Positions 35,421 through 47,900 of a stretch of 64,000 nt of DNA are shown piece after piece. The position numbers were made by a program, and so were the translations under genes. The notes under the pieces were generated by a model, which searched no databases, was not told where the DNA came from, and saw nothing but the letters and a program-made list of their open reading frames with translations. Numbering within the stretch: position 1 is the stretch's first letter; every line of letters begins with the position of its first letter. The stretch is from contig NC_087247.1 in assembly GCF_037042905.1 (NCBI RefSeq), positions 38,643,420 to 38,707,419 of the forward strand. The letters are read 5' to 3'. This stretch comes from Lytechinus pictus. Its lineage: Eukaryota; Echinodermata; Echinoidea; Temnopleuroida; Toxopneustidae.

Positions 35421-36180
35421 TTGCTTTATCATCTATACTTATACATGTATGTCTTTTGCACATCACCAGTTGTTCCCCTTTCTTTCCTTTTTCCCCCACT
35501 CTTATGCTCCAGTTTATCATGCCTTTCTTTGTTACCTGTTTGACCCACCTCTCACTAATTCTCTTGTTATTCATCTCTTCCTCATACCCCCTATCACTGT
35601 TTTGTTCCAGATCCTGTTTGATGTTGCCTGCCCAATTATCTTAATCCCTCACAGCTTAAGGTCTTTTACACTAACTTCCCTTTGTGTCTGCTTACTCCTT
35701 TGCTTCTATCCCCTTCTCTAACCTGATTGGTCATCACAACTCTCTAATGCCCTTTTTGTCTCCTTGTTTCTAGTGTTGCTGTTGCATGTCTATGGTCTTT
35801 ATTATGTTTGATCCACTTTATATGTTTGTCATTTTGCCTCCGACGAAGATTCTGCTAGGATCGCCATGCAAGCTTAGGCCCCTTTTGACTCTCTCTTATT
35901 TACTCAATTGGCTCTCTTTTATTAGATAAGCAGTTTTCAGCAGCTTTTTTCTGCCATTGAGCTGTTATTTTAATATATTATTTAGACAATATCAATATCT
36001 ATATATTTACCGTTCACTGTCATCATCATCATAAATCAATATTTTTTTTACTACATGGACTCTCACCCTCTTCATGTTGTTTGATAATTTATGACAGTGT
36101 ATTTTAGTAGGGTTTGGGTTTCTGAAGATTTGACAAACAGCCCAATATTGGCAATAAACAATTCAAATCAATAAACACTA
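34971..36180 (+). other. 3' noncoding region of the Penelope-like element
   Basis: Pyrimidine-rich DNA with TA microsatellites (about 35363-35412) directly after the GIY-YIG stop. At 35840-35870, CCGACGAAGATTCTGCTAGG and the following bases form a small stem (GATTCT with AGGATC) where Penelope-like elements often carry a hammerhead-like core. No gene. Confidence 0.5.
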
Positions 36181-37193
36181 CTTCAAACCTTTATACTGTA
36201 TATGAATTAATGAAAGGAGTCTGTAGATTCATCTGTAATGTAGTAGGCCCTACGGACTCTGTCGGGAGACTTGAGCTGTGTCATGCGATTTCACTACGGA
36301 ATCCGTGCGGGCAACTCAAATCTGTACGACTCTGAAATACAAATATTAGTTGTAAGCCCATAGATCAAGCTTAGATGGCATCAGATTATCAACGATACAA
36401 AACCAAAGGTATCTCTCGTTCGATAATAGGGAGTTTATGCAAATGCAACGGGGAAGTATTCAAGAACACGTACAGTAAATGTATTGAAAATGCCCGTCAA
36501 CCGACTATAAAAACCTAGCTGGGAGGTCTTTGTCGACAACTTATGAACCGGAGCAGCAGTTTCGGAGTTGACGACAATTTGCGAATAGCTAGGCCTATGT
36601 CGTCCGTCAAGAGTCCAAGGCGAAACTGCTATTTTGATTCCCCTATTTTCCACAAGGACCTCTTGGTTGTGCTTTGTCACAAAGGGCATAGTATTCGACA
36701 ATACATTTTCTATGTTCTTGAGTCTGTCTAGCTTCGTAGAAGTGAGACCTCCCTATTGTGTTGGTACAAAGTGTACGATATCGTGCGCTTTATCCAATTA
36801 GGGGAGGTGCTATGGCAGAGTGGTCGAAGGCGCCTGATGAGACACACCAAGTTCGGAGTTCGATTCTTGGTCACTGCACCTATGCCCCGGCCCAGAGCAA
36901 GGGATTTAATCAACAGCGCCATAAATGGAAATGCGAAAGCATTCTTAATAACTATGTGTGCATTTATTAAAAAAAATAATAATTAATCTGAGAAGACTAT
37001 AGGGGTTTGGATAATTTTTGTGTATACATCCTCTTACTACCTACCCCATAGGCATAGAGTCCATAGAATAAATTGAGCTTCAGCCTATATGGTACAGAAT
37101 ATCGCACGATATTGAGATATTTGTGCAAAGACTTACATAAATCATGCACTGGTGATTTTGATCGATCTGCTGATTATGAGTGTTCAACATGTC
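36181..37193. other. Noncoding DNA with one tRNA-like sequence
   Basis: Nothing recognised except the tRNA-like sequence at 36805-36885. Confidence 0.4.
36805..36885 (+). repeat. tRNA-like sequence (Leu/Ser type)
   Basis: AGGTGCT pairs with TGCACCT except for the innermost pair. A-box-like TGGCAGAGTGGTCGAAGGCGCC and B box AGTTCGATTCTTGG are in place, and the length suits a class II tRNA with a short variable arm. The anticodon arm is weak, so it may be a pseudogene or SINE head. Confidence 0.5.
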
Positions 37194-37196
37194 TAA

Positions 37197-38381
37197 AGCC
37201 CCTTTCACAATTGACGTACGACCTGTTTACGACCACCTGCAACAGTTTTTTCTTGTTGTTGCACGATCGATCCCTTGGTGTCTTGCGAGCACTCGCAGTC
37301 GTTGTAGACGATCGCACAAACTCGAGGTGGTCGGAGGTGATCGTGACTGGTCGCATCTGAACTTTGAACATGTTCAAAATCCAAACGCGATCAAATACGA
37401 TTGATTCACTCGCAACAGGTCGTACCATCGGTCGGGCGATCATCGTGTGAGTGTTGTTCAACGTTGTACGACTTGGTGCGAGAGGTGGCACAACTAAGTA
37501 TAGTCGCATTTAGTCGACTGGAGGTCGTACAACACTTGCACATGTGCTGGAGACCTACAGAGACCAGTCTTGCGACTGGGTGCGATAATATGAGACTGTT
37601 GCAAGACCGATCGAAATTACGGCTTACTACATTCCACTATATACCGTTGCATTCGCATGTATGCGACCGTTCAGCCCCTTTCACAATTGACGTCCGACCA
37701 GTTTACGACCGCCTGCAACAGTTTTTTTCTTGTTGTTGCACGATCGATCTCTTGGTGTCTTGCGAGCACTCGCAGTCGTTGTAGACGGTCGCACGAACTC
37801 GAGGTGGTCGTGACTGGTCACATCTGAACTTTGAACATGTTCAAAATCCGAACGCGATCAAACACGATCGATTCACTCGCATCAGGCCGTACCCGGGGTC
37901 GTACCATCGGTCGGGCGATCATCGTGCGAGTGTTGTTCAACGTTGTACGACTTGGTGCGAGAGGTGGCACAACTAAGTAGTCGCATTTACTTGACTGGAG
38001 GTCGTGCAACACTTGCACATATGCAAGCGACCTACATGTACAGAGACCTGTCTTGCGACTGGTTGCGATAATAATATGGGCCATAAGACTGTTGCAAGAC
38101 CGATCGCTTACAACATTGCACTACCGTTTCATTCGCATGTATGCGACCGTTCCACTCGCAATCCCTCGTGCAACACTCGCATGTGATCGTACGAGCACAA
38201 TAAGAGCATATGCGACTTACTCGTGCAACGGGGTTTACTGGTTGTTTTTGTTGTACGACAGCTGTTGCAACTGTGAAAGCCTCTGTGCGATCTTATGAGA
38301 TGACTAGCGATTGATGCCTGTTGCAGCCTGTCGCACGACCAAAAGGTCGCAAATGGTCGTACGTCAATTGTGAAAGGGGCT
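37197..38381. mobile_element. Harbinger-like MITE with internal duplication
   Basis: Inverted termini AGCCCCTTTCACAATTGACG (left) and its complement (right), pairing for at least 27 bases, are flanked by TAA on both sides (37194-37196, 38382-38384). The 3-bp TWA target is typical of PIF/Harbinger. The left ~476 bp is tandemly duplicated, so a second left terminus lies at 37673. The inside is rich in TCGCA/GTCGTACGA words and has no transposase. Confidence 0.75.
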
Positions 38382-38384
38382 TAA

Positions 38385-39014
38385 CCAAAACCGAATGGTC
38401 ACTACGATCGGTTATGTGTCCCTGCGACAAAATGGGTATTTGGGCGTTTAACTCTTTAAACCCTTATTATTCAATTGTGAATAAATGACATCACCTTCAT
38501 GTCGTCTTGTCCTCTTACCAACTAATAACATCTTTGCATATACCCTGTCCTGTAATATCGGGTAGTTTTCACAACCACAGCGCAGATGATTTCTGAAACG
38601 TACGTAGAAAATCCCTTCATGATAAATAAGTCTTTGTCTAAAATCGGTAAATCAAAACAGCAGTTTCGTCTGTGACTCGATCTGGACAAACGTTTGCAAT
38701 TTTTCGTCAGCTCCGAATCTTAATACGATCAGCTGCCCCGGATCACAAATTATCGACAAAGGCCTCTCAGCTGTTCATTGTGATTCGACGGGCATTTTCA
38801 GTACATTTCTTCCGGTGAATAGCGAAAACTTGCTAATCGTACAACGTCATCAACAAGAGTTTTATAAGGGATGCTTTTATTGTCGTTGATATCTAGTTCA
38901 TCCATTCACTTATCATAGACAACGAAACAGTACACCCCCTTTTTTTTTGAAGGTGCACGAATCCCAGATTCAGAATTCGCTTTTGGACAATGGACATACA
39001 TACGCGGTCCTGAC
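38385..39014. other. Noncoding DNA, nothing recognised
   Basis: No exon, RNA gene or repeat boundary seen. Confidence 0.4.
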
Positions 39015-39023
39015 GGCGCCAGC

Positions 39024-39574
39024 CCGGGGGGCCACTTCCATTGACGAGTGGATACCATGCGCGTGACCATGAGGTCTCAAAAGCACCCTAAACACGTATT
39101 TTCCACACTCTGAAAATACACCCCTTAACAAGTATTGACGTGTGATTGGAAACAAAACGATACTGTTGGCAAGTATTCCCTGATCGATTTGAGCCCCTAA
39201 ACAAGTACAGAGAGATTTCAATTGTTATGTCGCGGTTGTCGGTTTTACCTTTACCGACATCATTGGGTTTAGTACAGCCCCACTCGCGCAAATCGTACTC
39301 TAAACACGATAGTGTTGACTCTTGGGGCAAAAAGTACATCCTTAATAAGACATTTTAGTCTTGAATTTTTATATCCTCGCAAATTTGACCCTAAACACGT
39401 AGCTTTCCTATCAAAAATAGATCCCCTTTTTTTCATTATTTTAGTGTTTTTGACACCCTTATTACGTTACGTACGTAACATGCCCTATATCATGAAAAGG
39501 ACAACCTTTTTACGTGTTTTCTTGGTCGCGCATGGTATCCACTCGTCAATGTAAGTGCCCCCCCCCCCCCCCGG
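39024..39574. mobile_element. MULE-like MITE with 9-bp TSD (copy 1)
   Basis: Termini CCGGGGGGCCACTTCCATTG and an inverted counterpart (about 35 bases, through ACGAGTGGATACCATGCGCG) are flanked by GGCGCCAGC at 39015-39023 and 39575-39583. The 9-bp duplication suggests a Mutator-like element. No transposase. Relatives: 51198-51956 and 54073-54365. Confidence 0.75.
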
Positions 39575-39583
39575 GGCGCCAGC

Positions 39584-40565
39584 TGCCCATTGACACGACG
39601 CGTACGCAGATGCCATGTTCTGAATGCCCAAACTCTGACAACTCTCAGTTTGCGTATTTACGATTCGGCTTCTGTTCTAAGATTTCGGCAGTTATGTGAA
39701 GATACAATAATTTCGCTTCCTGTATTTTACTTTTGCCTGCTATACTACCTGATGAAACGGAACAATTTCTGTGGGTAGCAAGTACTTTTTTTTTCAATTT
39801 GAATTTTTTATTTTCATTAAATGCTGCATAACTAACAACTTTACATGGAAATGTGAGAAATAAGAAAACACATTACATTGAGCATCAATTTAAGCGAAAA
39901 GTTAAATTTATAGTATGAATTATGCAACTAAATGATATAAGTGAATCTGGGACTTATTACATTAATGTCTAATACACAGTAAAGATTACATTTATCAAAA
40001 TGTTTTGATATGTTTTTTTTTTACATATACATGTAAATTACGCTTGAAAAGTATATAACAAAAACGGTATTTATTCTTTACTCATAGCTTTCTATATGAA
40101 ATAGTTATTTGCACGATACTCTATTACTTTCTCTACATGTCTACATGCCTATCGTTGAGACAAAACATTATACTTAACATACTTCAATCGTACAATTTCG
40201 TAAATATAAGATAAATACTATGCAACTGTATAGTATCGTTCAATATGTGTGTTTGATTTTTTTGCAGAATTATTATTTAATCGTAGGCCCTGTACATATC
40301 TACTGCATAATATGCCTATTGAACTTATTTCAAGGATGAGTTAAAAGCGATAAAAATTCAATTTCTTTTCCGTCGCAGGAGCCTATTTAAGTGTCCATCA
40401 CGGTATTAGTCATATATACAAGACTGATGTGCTTTCAAAGTAATTTTTACATATTTTAGGCATCTATGTCAAAACTTATCCAAATGAAGTGAAATCTAGG
40501 AGTGACATATAGCTGGAAAAGTATCAGTTACACGTGTACTTTTAATTTGTCCATGTAATAAGTCA
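39584..40565. other. AT-rich noncoding DNA
   Basis: Nothing recognised between the MULE-like and TTAA-flanked MITEs. Confidence 0.4.
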
Positions 40566-40569
40566 TTAA

Positions 40570-41173
40570 AGGGATGTTCCGGGCTGAAAATAATATGATA
40601 TAAACAGATAAAGAAAAATCAGACAAACAAAACTCTAAAAATTTGATCAAAATCGGACAGGGAATAACAAAGTTATGGCATTTTGATGATTTAAATTATT
40701 CCGGTAAAACAGTTATATGCATGTCTTCATGAATATTCAATGAGCAATTTGATGATGTCAGTTCCCCACTTGTTATTTTGTATTTATTATATGAAATTAT
40801 GTTTATTCAATTTTTTTCTACCAAGAACTGAAAACAATGGATTGACAGCTGACGTAATGCTTTAGATATTCAATGCTCAGTGCAAAATTATTTAATTATA
40901 AAGGAGACACATTGTTCACACATGTAAGAAGAAATGACACAATTTAATATGATTTCATGTAATAACACAAGAAAAAGGAAAGTGGGGATGTGACATCATC
41001 AGCCCACCTATTCATGATGACATGCATATAACTATTTTTACAAAATATTGCTAAACATTTAAAATTCAATAACTTCGTTATTTGTTATCCAATTTTGATG
41101 AAATTTTCAGCATTTTGCTCAGTGAATTTTACTATTTTGTTTGAATATAAATATTTTCAGCCCAGAGCATCCT
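40570..41173. mobile_element. TTAA-flanked MITE, 604 bp
   Basis: Left AGGGATGTTCCGGGCTGAAA, right inverted (TTTTCAGCCCAGAGCATCCT), TTAA on both sides (40566-40569, 41174-41177). It is the same family as 4418-5928 without the nested hAT, with the conserved inner segment TGATCAAAATCGGACAG and its inverted mate. No ORF. Confidence 0.85.
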
Positions 41174-41416
41174 TTAAGTGAACTGCTATAGACACCGTTG
41201 CAACATTATGAAAATGAAAAAAAAAATGAAAATCCATATTCTATTGTTCGAAATAGACATGAACTGAAATACTCCGAAAATTTGCTTTGCCCAATTGATC
41301 GTGGGCCCGGCAGCCACTGTGCAGCGCCAGATCGACGAGGCTCTATCATTTTATATTAATACATGTAGTTGAACGCCAAACAGGGTAGCAGCAACTCCCA
41401 TCTTTTAACGTCTTTT

Positions 41417-41493
41417 GGTCTGACGCGGCCGGGGTTTGAACCCCCGACCTCCCGGTTGTGAGGCGAACGCTCTACCAACTGAGCCAACAAACC
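41417..41493 (-). repeat. tRNA-like sequence / SINE head
   Basis: On the minus strand: GGTTTGTTGGCTCAGTTGGT, A box, GAGC D-stem, B box GGTTCAAACC, closing with TCAGACC. Six extra bases separate the T arm from the acceptor strand and the anticodon stem pairs poorly, so it is tRNA-derived, not a normal tRNA. Confidence 0.55.
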
Positions 41494-42045
41494 AGTTATG
41501 CGGCGTTCTCTTGAGCTACCAGACGTTGTTGCTGACGAGACATACTCGTATTATGTTCGTCGATCACTTTTCAGTCGCTAATCTCTGGTAATTATGTGAA
41601 TTCGTGCATTGTTTGGTCTATACAGATTTTTGTTTTTATATAATACCATATCTCCACGCTCAGTGAGCATAATTTATGCAAAGACCCCTAATCGCATGGG
41701 CCGCCGAACGGTTGACCATCAGGCGGCAAATTTAGGTTTTTGTATACGGTTTGGGGAAAATTGAATCCCTCTCGACCGGTTTAGCAGCCCCTTATTCGAT
41801 CGAAAACCCATCAAGATATTCTCCCCCAGATCTTCACAGATTGGCAATACGATCGGGGTAAATCTACCTTGGTCGGTGTGGTGTCAATTATAGTCCAGTT
41901 CCCGTTAATTTGACATTTTCAAAATATTTAAGTAACTAGGTAACCAGTGTGTTGGCGATCGAGGTATAGACTTATGCCGATCATGGTAGCTTTGACCTCA
42001 ATTTCCTTGCCAATTACTCAAGCAGTGAAAGCTAACAACCGCGTT

Positions 42046-43544
42046 CAGTGGCGTAAACTACGGGGGGCATGGGGGGCACGTGCCCCCCCCCAATCGGCTG
42101 GCAAAAAAAAAAAAAAAAAGGGGGGAAAAGGAGAAAAAGAGGGAGAAAGAGAAGCGTATTTGGAAAGAAGAAATTATTGTTCATTATAATGTTATGTTAT
42201 AATTAGCTTATCTTACATAAAACGCATTTTTCTTTCATAACTTTATGAAACACAATTTGCTCAGGGCCTATGTCTTTATTGTTCCTGGTGCTCGCATTGT
42301 CTGTTTAACGAGATATACAATCCTGTTATACTAAAACCTCCCGTTTTCAAGTCTATATACACCAAGCATATTTCCTCGCACTTCGAATTAATATTGTTTT
42401 ATGAAGTGACATGCTTCTTTTTTATGACTACTTAAAGTGATTGCCCCATTTTAAGGTACTAATATAAAACATTTCCTGTCCGTGCTTACGTTCGCATTTG
42501 TGGATTGGTGAGATATGTCTGCTCTTCATGAAATCCTAAAATCAGTCCTTAAAATGTTCCTTTTTGTGATATGAATATAAAAAAATTTCCGCTTGCGCTT
42601 CGCACTCGCATCATTTGGTTAAAGAAATACGTATTGTCTTCGTGAATTCCTACAAACAACCCTTAAAATGCCCCTCTTCAGGTCTGAATTTCCTAAATTT
42701 TCAGCTCGCACTTCGCGCTCGAAATATCTGATGAGTGAGATGCGTATGATAATCATGATTACAATGACTACAAAAAGTTATTCATGTGTTTAGATGTAAT
42801 TATAACAAAATCAGGATGCGCTTGGCACTCTCATTAGATGACTATGGCAAAATATATGTTGTGTACTTTAAATTGATTCCTCGAAAAATAGTCCTTAAAA
42901 TATTCCTGTTTGGGGTCAATATATACAAAAATTTCAGCTCGCGCTTCGCGCTCGCAGGTTTTGGTTAGTGATATACGTATGGTCTTCATGAATTCCTACA
43001 AACAAGCCTTAGAATTTCCTTCTTCATGTCTGATTTTTCCTAAATTTTCAGCTCGCGCTTTGCGCTCGCAATATATGATTAGTGAGATGTGTATGTTAAT
43101 CATGATTCCAATGACTACTAGTGCTTCATGTATTTAGAAGTAATTCTAACAAAATCAACAAACGCTTGGCACTCGCATTAGATGACTATGGTGAGATATG
43201 TATACTCCTAATGGATTCCTAGAGTTCTTAAAATGTCCGTTTGTGGTCAATATATACAAAAATTTCAGCTCGCGCTTCGCGCTCGCATTGTTTGTTTAGC
43301 GAGACAGATGCATATATTATGATTACAAAAATTTGCTTATCATGTCCCTTTTTAGGTCTGAATATTATAAAACTTCATCTCGCACTATGTGATAAGTGAG
43401 ATACATATCCGTTTAGTGACACTGTCTTTAAAATGTCTATAGTAGGTCAGTATACCTTGCTACTGAGCGCGCTTCGCGCGCTCACTAAGTTACTCAAAAT
43501 TTTTGCTGGTGCCCCCCAATGCCGTGACCCACGGTACGCCACTG
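42046..43544. mobile_element. hAT-like MITE with internal CTCGCGCTTCGCGCTCGC repeats
   Basis: Starts CAGTGGCGTAAACTACGGGG and ends CCCACGGTACGCCACTG. No clear 8-bp TSD remains. Inside, the palindromic segment AGCTCGCGCTTCGCGCTCGC recurs about every 100-230 bases in sentence-like units (near 42595, 42703, 42936, 43050, 43266, 43468). No transposase. Confidence 0.75.
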
Positions 43545-44673
43545 TTGATTATGTTAGTCATGATAATAACTTTATACATAAATGAACGAAGAAATATATT
43601 TGATGAAAAGTTGAAGACCAATTAGTTTCGCTCGACTATACGAAGAGAGAAGCCGCTAGGGGGAGCAATAGTTGCCCCGGTTCCCAATTTTGGCGGTATC
43701 TGTAAAAGAAGAAAAATGAAAATTAGATCAACCATTCCAATTGACAATACTTTAAGAGAAACAATACAGTTCAATTCAATTTCCCGATTCAAATCAATTA
43801 ATGGCTTAATGCGTATAAGAATCTGCAATACGTGTTACACAGCAAAAGGCTGAAATTAGCATGTTTACAAATTTGTTTTACAGTTTCTTCAAGTAATAGT
43901 AACAATCATAAGTAATACGGGTTTTAATTCTATGTTAGAATTAATTAAGATGTACATTAATCGTTAAAGTAAAAAAATCAAAGAGTAATTGTAAACAGGG
44001 ATTTAATTCATCGAATAAAATTGAATGCATATATATTTCGTGCAATTTAAAAACTTGAAATGTTAAATGAATATAAATCAGAAAAATCAGCTATCGACAA
44101 AAAGCTTCCCGTTGTAATTTTCATACTCCATAGACGTACCAGTGTGTTTTATTATTGTTATCATTTCATTTTTTCATTTTATTGGATTTTATTTCATCTT
44201 TATCAATTATTCTATTTTAGTAATTCATTCATTTATTATCATTTTTGTGTTGGGGTGGCTGGCTATAGCCCCCCCCCCCAATAAAGCCTTCAATAATGTT
44301 TTGTTTCTGGGGACTCAATATCCACATCAGCGGTGTAATGAGCCAAAAAAACCAGGGGTGGGCAGCACAACATGACGTATGTGTGAAACGTAGAAAACGT
44401 TGCAACAATTTTGAATTGCCTTTTGAGAATGAAAATATAAATTTGTGGTAAATTTTGACGTAAAAACAAACAATATCATTTTCCCTTTACTTTTCGCTTT
44501 TCGTTCTGTTTCTCCTTTTTTTTTATTTGGTCTTGGAATTTTTTGCCTATCTGTACGACATGAATTTACAGGCTATATAAAATTCGGGTTAACCTTCATG
44601 AAGGAACTCTCACTTCCCTGCTTATAGCCTATTATATTGGCATGTAACTTTTGATAGATATTACATAAGACCC
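43545..44673. other. Noncoding DNA beyond the P450 3' end
   Basis: AT-rich, with a short G/C run at 44270-44282. It probably includes the P450 3' UTR on the minus strand. No other gene recognised. Confidence 0.4.
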
Positions 44674-44935
44674 TCATTTCAGTTCAAATCGTCCGTTTAA
44701 TCCACTGAAACTCAGTGGTTTAATCTGAAAAGCGCCATCTTCAATAAAAATAGCAGACGTATATAAACTCACCTGGGTTTGAGGGCAGGTCTCGATCCGG
44801 TATTTCTGCAGAATTCTAATGACGACAATTTTAATTTCCATCATAGCAAACCTCATCCCGACGCAGTTCCTAGGTCCTAATCCAAACGGCATCCAAGCGC
44901 ATGGGTGGTGCTTTTCACGATTTTCTTTGCTGAAT
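44674..44935 (-). CDS. P450 terminal exon (heme-binding loop)
   Basis: Acceptor GAGAGCAG. Contains [20 protein letters not shown] with the axial Cys. I read through the GTGAGT at 44772 to the TGA at 44674, because the extra residues ([14 protein letters not shown]) match the usual P450 C-terminal strand pair. An unspliced reading is therefore the better model. Confidence 0.9.
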
Positions 44936-47900
44936 CTGCTCTCATCAACAAAAATTTATATCGAATGTTAGTTCGTAAGAGAATTATCATTATGTTTGGA
45001 AAGATGTTTTCCCAACGATCATAGTGGTTTTTTTCTATCTAACAATTAGTCAGTCACTGTCTTGGCATAAGGTTCTTTGACTCTGTTTTTCCCCTGTGCT
45101 ACTGACGTCCTAGCAATCTAGCATTCATCGAAATTTGTGATCATTCATAATTTTGTATTAGTCAATGTTTGAATTAAAAAAAGAACCAACGAAAAGGTAA
45201 ACAATTTGCCAAGTTGAAGCACGCAACTCGAAGAGGTTACGTGCTTTGGATTTTTGAACAAGTGATGGAAAATAGTTAGAATAGCTCGATAATGATACTT
45301 AAAGGACAAGTCCACCCCAAAAAAAGTTGATTTGAATAAAAAGAGAAAAATCCAACAAGCATAACACTGAAAATTTCATCAAAATCGGATGTAAAATAAG
45401 AAAGTTGTGACATTTTAAAGTTTCGCTTAATATCACAAAACAGTTATTTGCACATCCTGGCTGGTATGCAAATGAGGAGACTATGACGTCATCCACTCAC
45501 TATTTCTTTTGTATTTTATTATATGAAATATGAAATATTATGATTTTCTCCTCATTGTCAAGTGATACAACGATCAATTCCTCCCTGAACATGTGGAATT
45601 AGCATTGTTTAATACTACAGTATATGATTCAGTCAAGTTGTTCCTTATTGTCAAATCTATAAAAAATGAAATATTGTATAATTCAAACAATAAAAAACAA
45701 AAGAAATAGTGAGTGATGGACATCATCAACTGACTTACCTAGTTGTGCATATCAATGTTTTGTGAAAAATAAGCGAAACTTTAAAATGTCATAACTTACT
45801 TATTTTACATCCGATTTTGATGAAATTTTCAGCACTATGCTAGTTTGATTTTTCTCTATTTATTCAAGTCAGCATTTTCCTGGGGTGGACTTGACCTTTA
45901 AAGACAATAAAAAAGATATGTTACAACAACGTTGAATTGAATTATATTTAATCGATAATATTACAAATCAACGCCACAATCACAAAGTTGTTCAAAATAA
46001 ACAGTCATACCTCTAAAAAGCAAATTATTGTCTTCAGAAGTCACAATATTTATCCTTATAATTTATGTTACAGGGGCGGATTCAGCTTTTTATAAATGGG
46101 GGGGGGGTTGGGGTGGTATGCGAGGGAGCGTAGCGACCGAGTCCAAGCGAGCGAGGGGGGAGGGTGTGGGAGGGGGGTGTCCCCCCTCCCACAGTAGGGA
46201 AAATTTTTGAAAATCTGTGTGTGAAAATGGCGTTTTCTTGCATCAAAAAAGATAAGATTTAAAAAAATGGTCCCCGGATTTTTTTTTTTTTTTTGGGGGG
46301 GGGGGGGTTGCAACCCCCCCAACCCCCCCTCTAGATCCGCTTCTGTGTTATGTTTATAACTTGTATCATGTCCCCTTTTTGTTACTAGAGTATTGTATAG
46401 CGCCTCGAGTTATAATCATTTCAGTAAGGGCGCGTCAAGAATACATGAAAAATCATTCTCATTTTATCAACTGACACTACTTTCATCAGATTTGATCTGT
46501 TTTCAAGAAATTTGGGCGTTTTAGTGTTCTTGAGAGCATCATGTGCTACCAATTACATGATAATAATGTGCTTACCTGTCTGGATCAAATACTTCCGGGT
46601 CAGGCCACAAGATTGGGTCACGATGGATGCTAAACACAGGAATAAAGATTCGCATACCCTTTGGAACGGTAAATCCGTTGACAACAAATGGCTCGTTAGC
46701 AACACGATCAATACTGTAAGATTGAATTTAGTATCAGGGTAGTTAAGGGCTGATGCATTCCTCGTAACAGCGAAAAAAAAGTTAGGACGGGATTTTCAAA
46801 CAGAGCACAGAATCGTTATAATCACAGAACAAATGCTATTCACCAAAAAGTAAACAACAATAAACAATTAAATGGAGTGCAGTGCAGCGATCCAGAATGA
46901 TAGGATAAGTATTTGATTGGATTTCATGCATATCTGACACAATGTCAGCAAGATTCCCGTTCTGAATCGTTAACTCCTTATTATATCCTTAATGATATAC
47001 ACATCATTCTGTTTTGTGCATGTGTCTATTTGTTGAGGTTTCATGTATTTCTGAATATTTCACACAATATTCTATAATACTATTTTTACATTATAAGTAG
47101 CACATATGATGATACCTGAAAAAAAAATTGTTCTACTCTACTGTTCATACCCCATTACACCAGATGAAGTTTCCGCTACGTTGTTAAAATTCGAAAGAAA
47201 TTCTAGGACGTGGCGCCAACTTCATTTGATTTTCTCGAAAGATGTGAAATTTTCACGTGCTCCTGTTACGTAAACTTTTGACATGTTCAAAGTCCACGTA
47301 GCTGAAATGGGCCTGCGGAGATTAGGGGGGGGGGGCAAATCTAACATATATGGACGTAGAGAAAATGTTAATTACATAGGGGCTGATGGGTAGATGCGAA
47401 GTGTCTCACTGAAGACTTGATCAAGGTAAGACATCTTCGAGATTGATTGATAGCCAACATCCTCCACGGAAGGAGCTACGTTGTCGATTTCTTCAACAAG
47501 TCTGTCTTGTACATCGGGATGTGTAGCAAGAAGGTATAACATGAATCCGGCAGCAGTGCTTGTTGTCTCGTAACCAGCCAAGAAAAAGATGAGAGCCTGG
47601 TTGAATTTAATTACATATACATATATCAACGAGACAAGCCTCTTAAGAGATTTTCTAATCAGTAACAGGAGCACATATTCTGCAATTTTAAAGTAATTAA
47701 ACTAATTAATATATGGTTTAGGGATTTTTCGGTTCTTGAAATTTTGTTGTTAGAATATTTTAAGAAGAAAATTGGATGAATTTATTGTTCTCTTGGACTT
47801 ATATCAAAGACTATAATGATTGTTATTTTCTCATTAATGAATTACAGACAGTAAGGATGTTATTCAAAGACAGTCTGATTACTATTCTTCTTGTTTTTTT

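Noticed and set aside
41417..41493. Functional tRNA gene
   Set aside because: The anticodon stem does not pair and six extra bases separate the T arm from the acceptor; better as a tRNA-derived repeat.
44674..44773. Splice donor GTGAGT at 44772 as the true end of the heme-loop exon
   Set aside because: The consensus is good, but reading through gives the conserved P450 C-terminal pattern and a stop, and no better final exon was found downstream.
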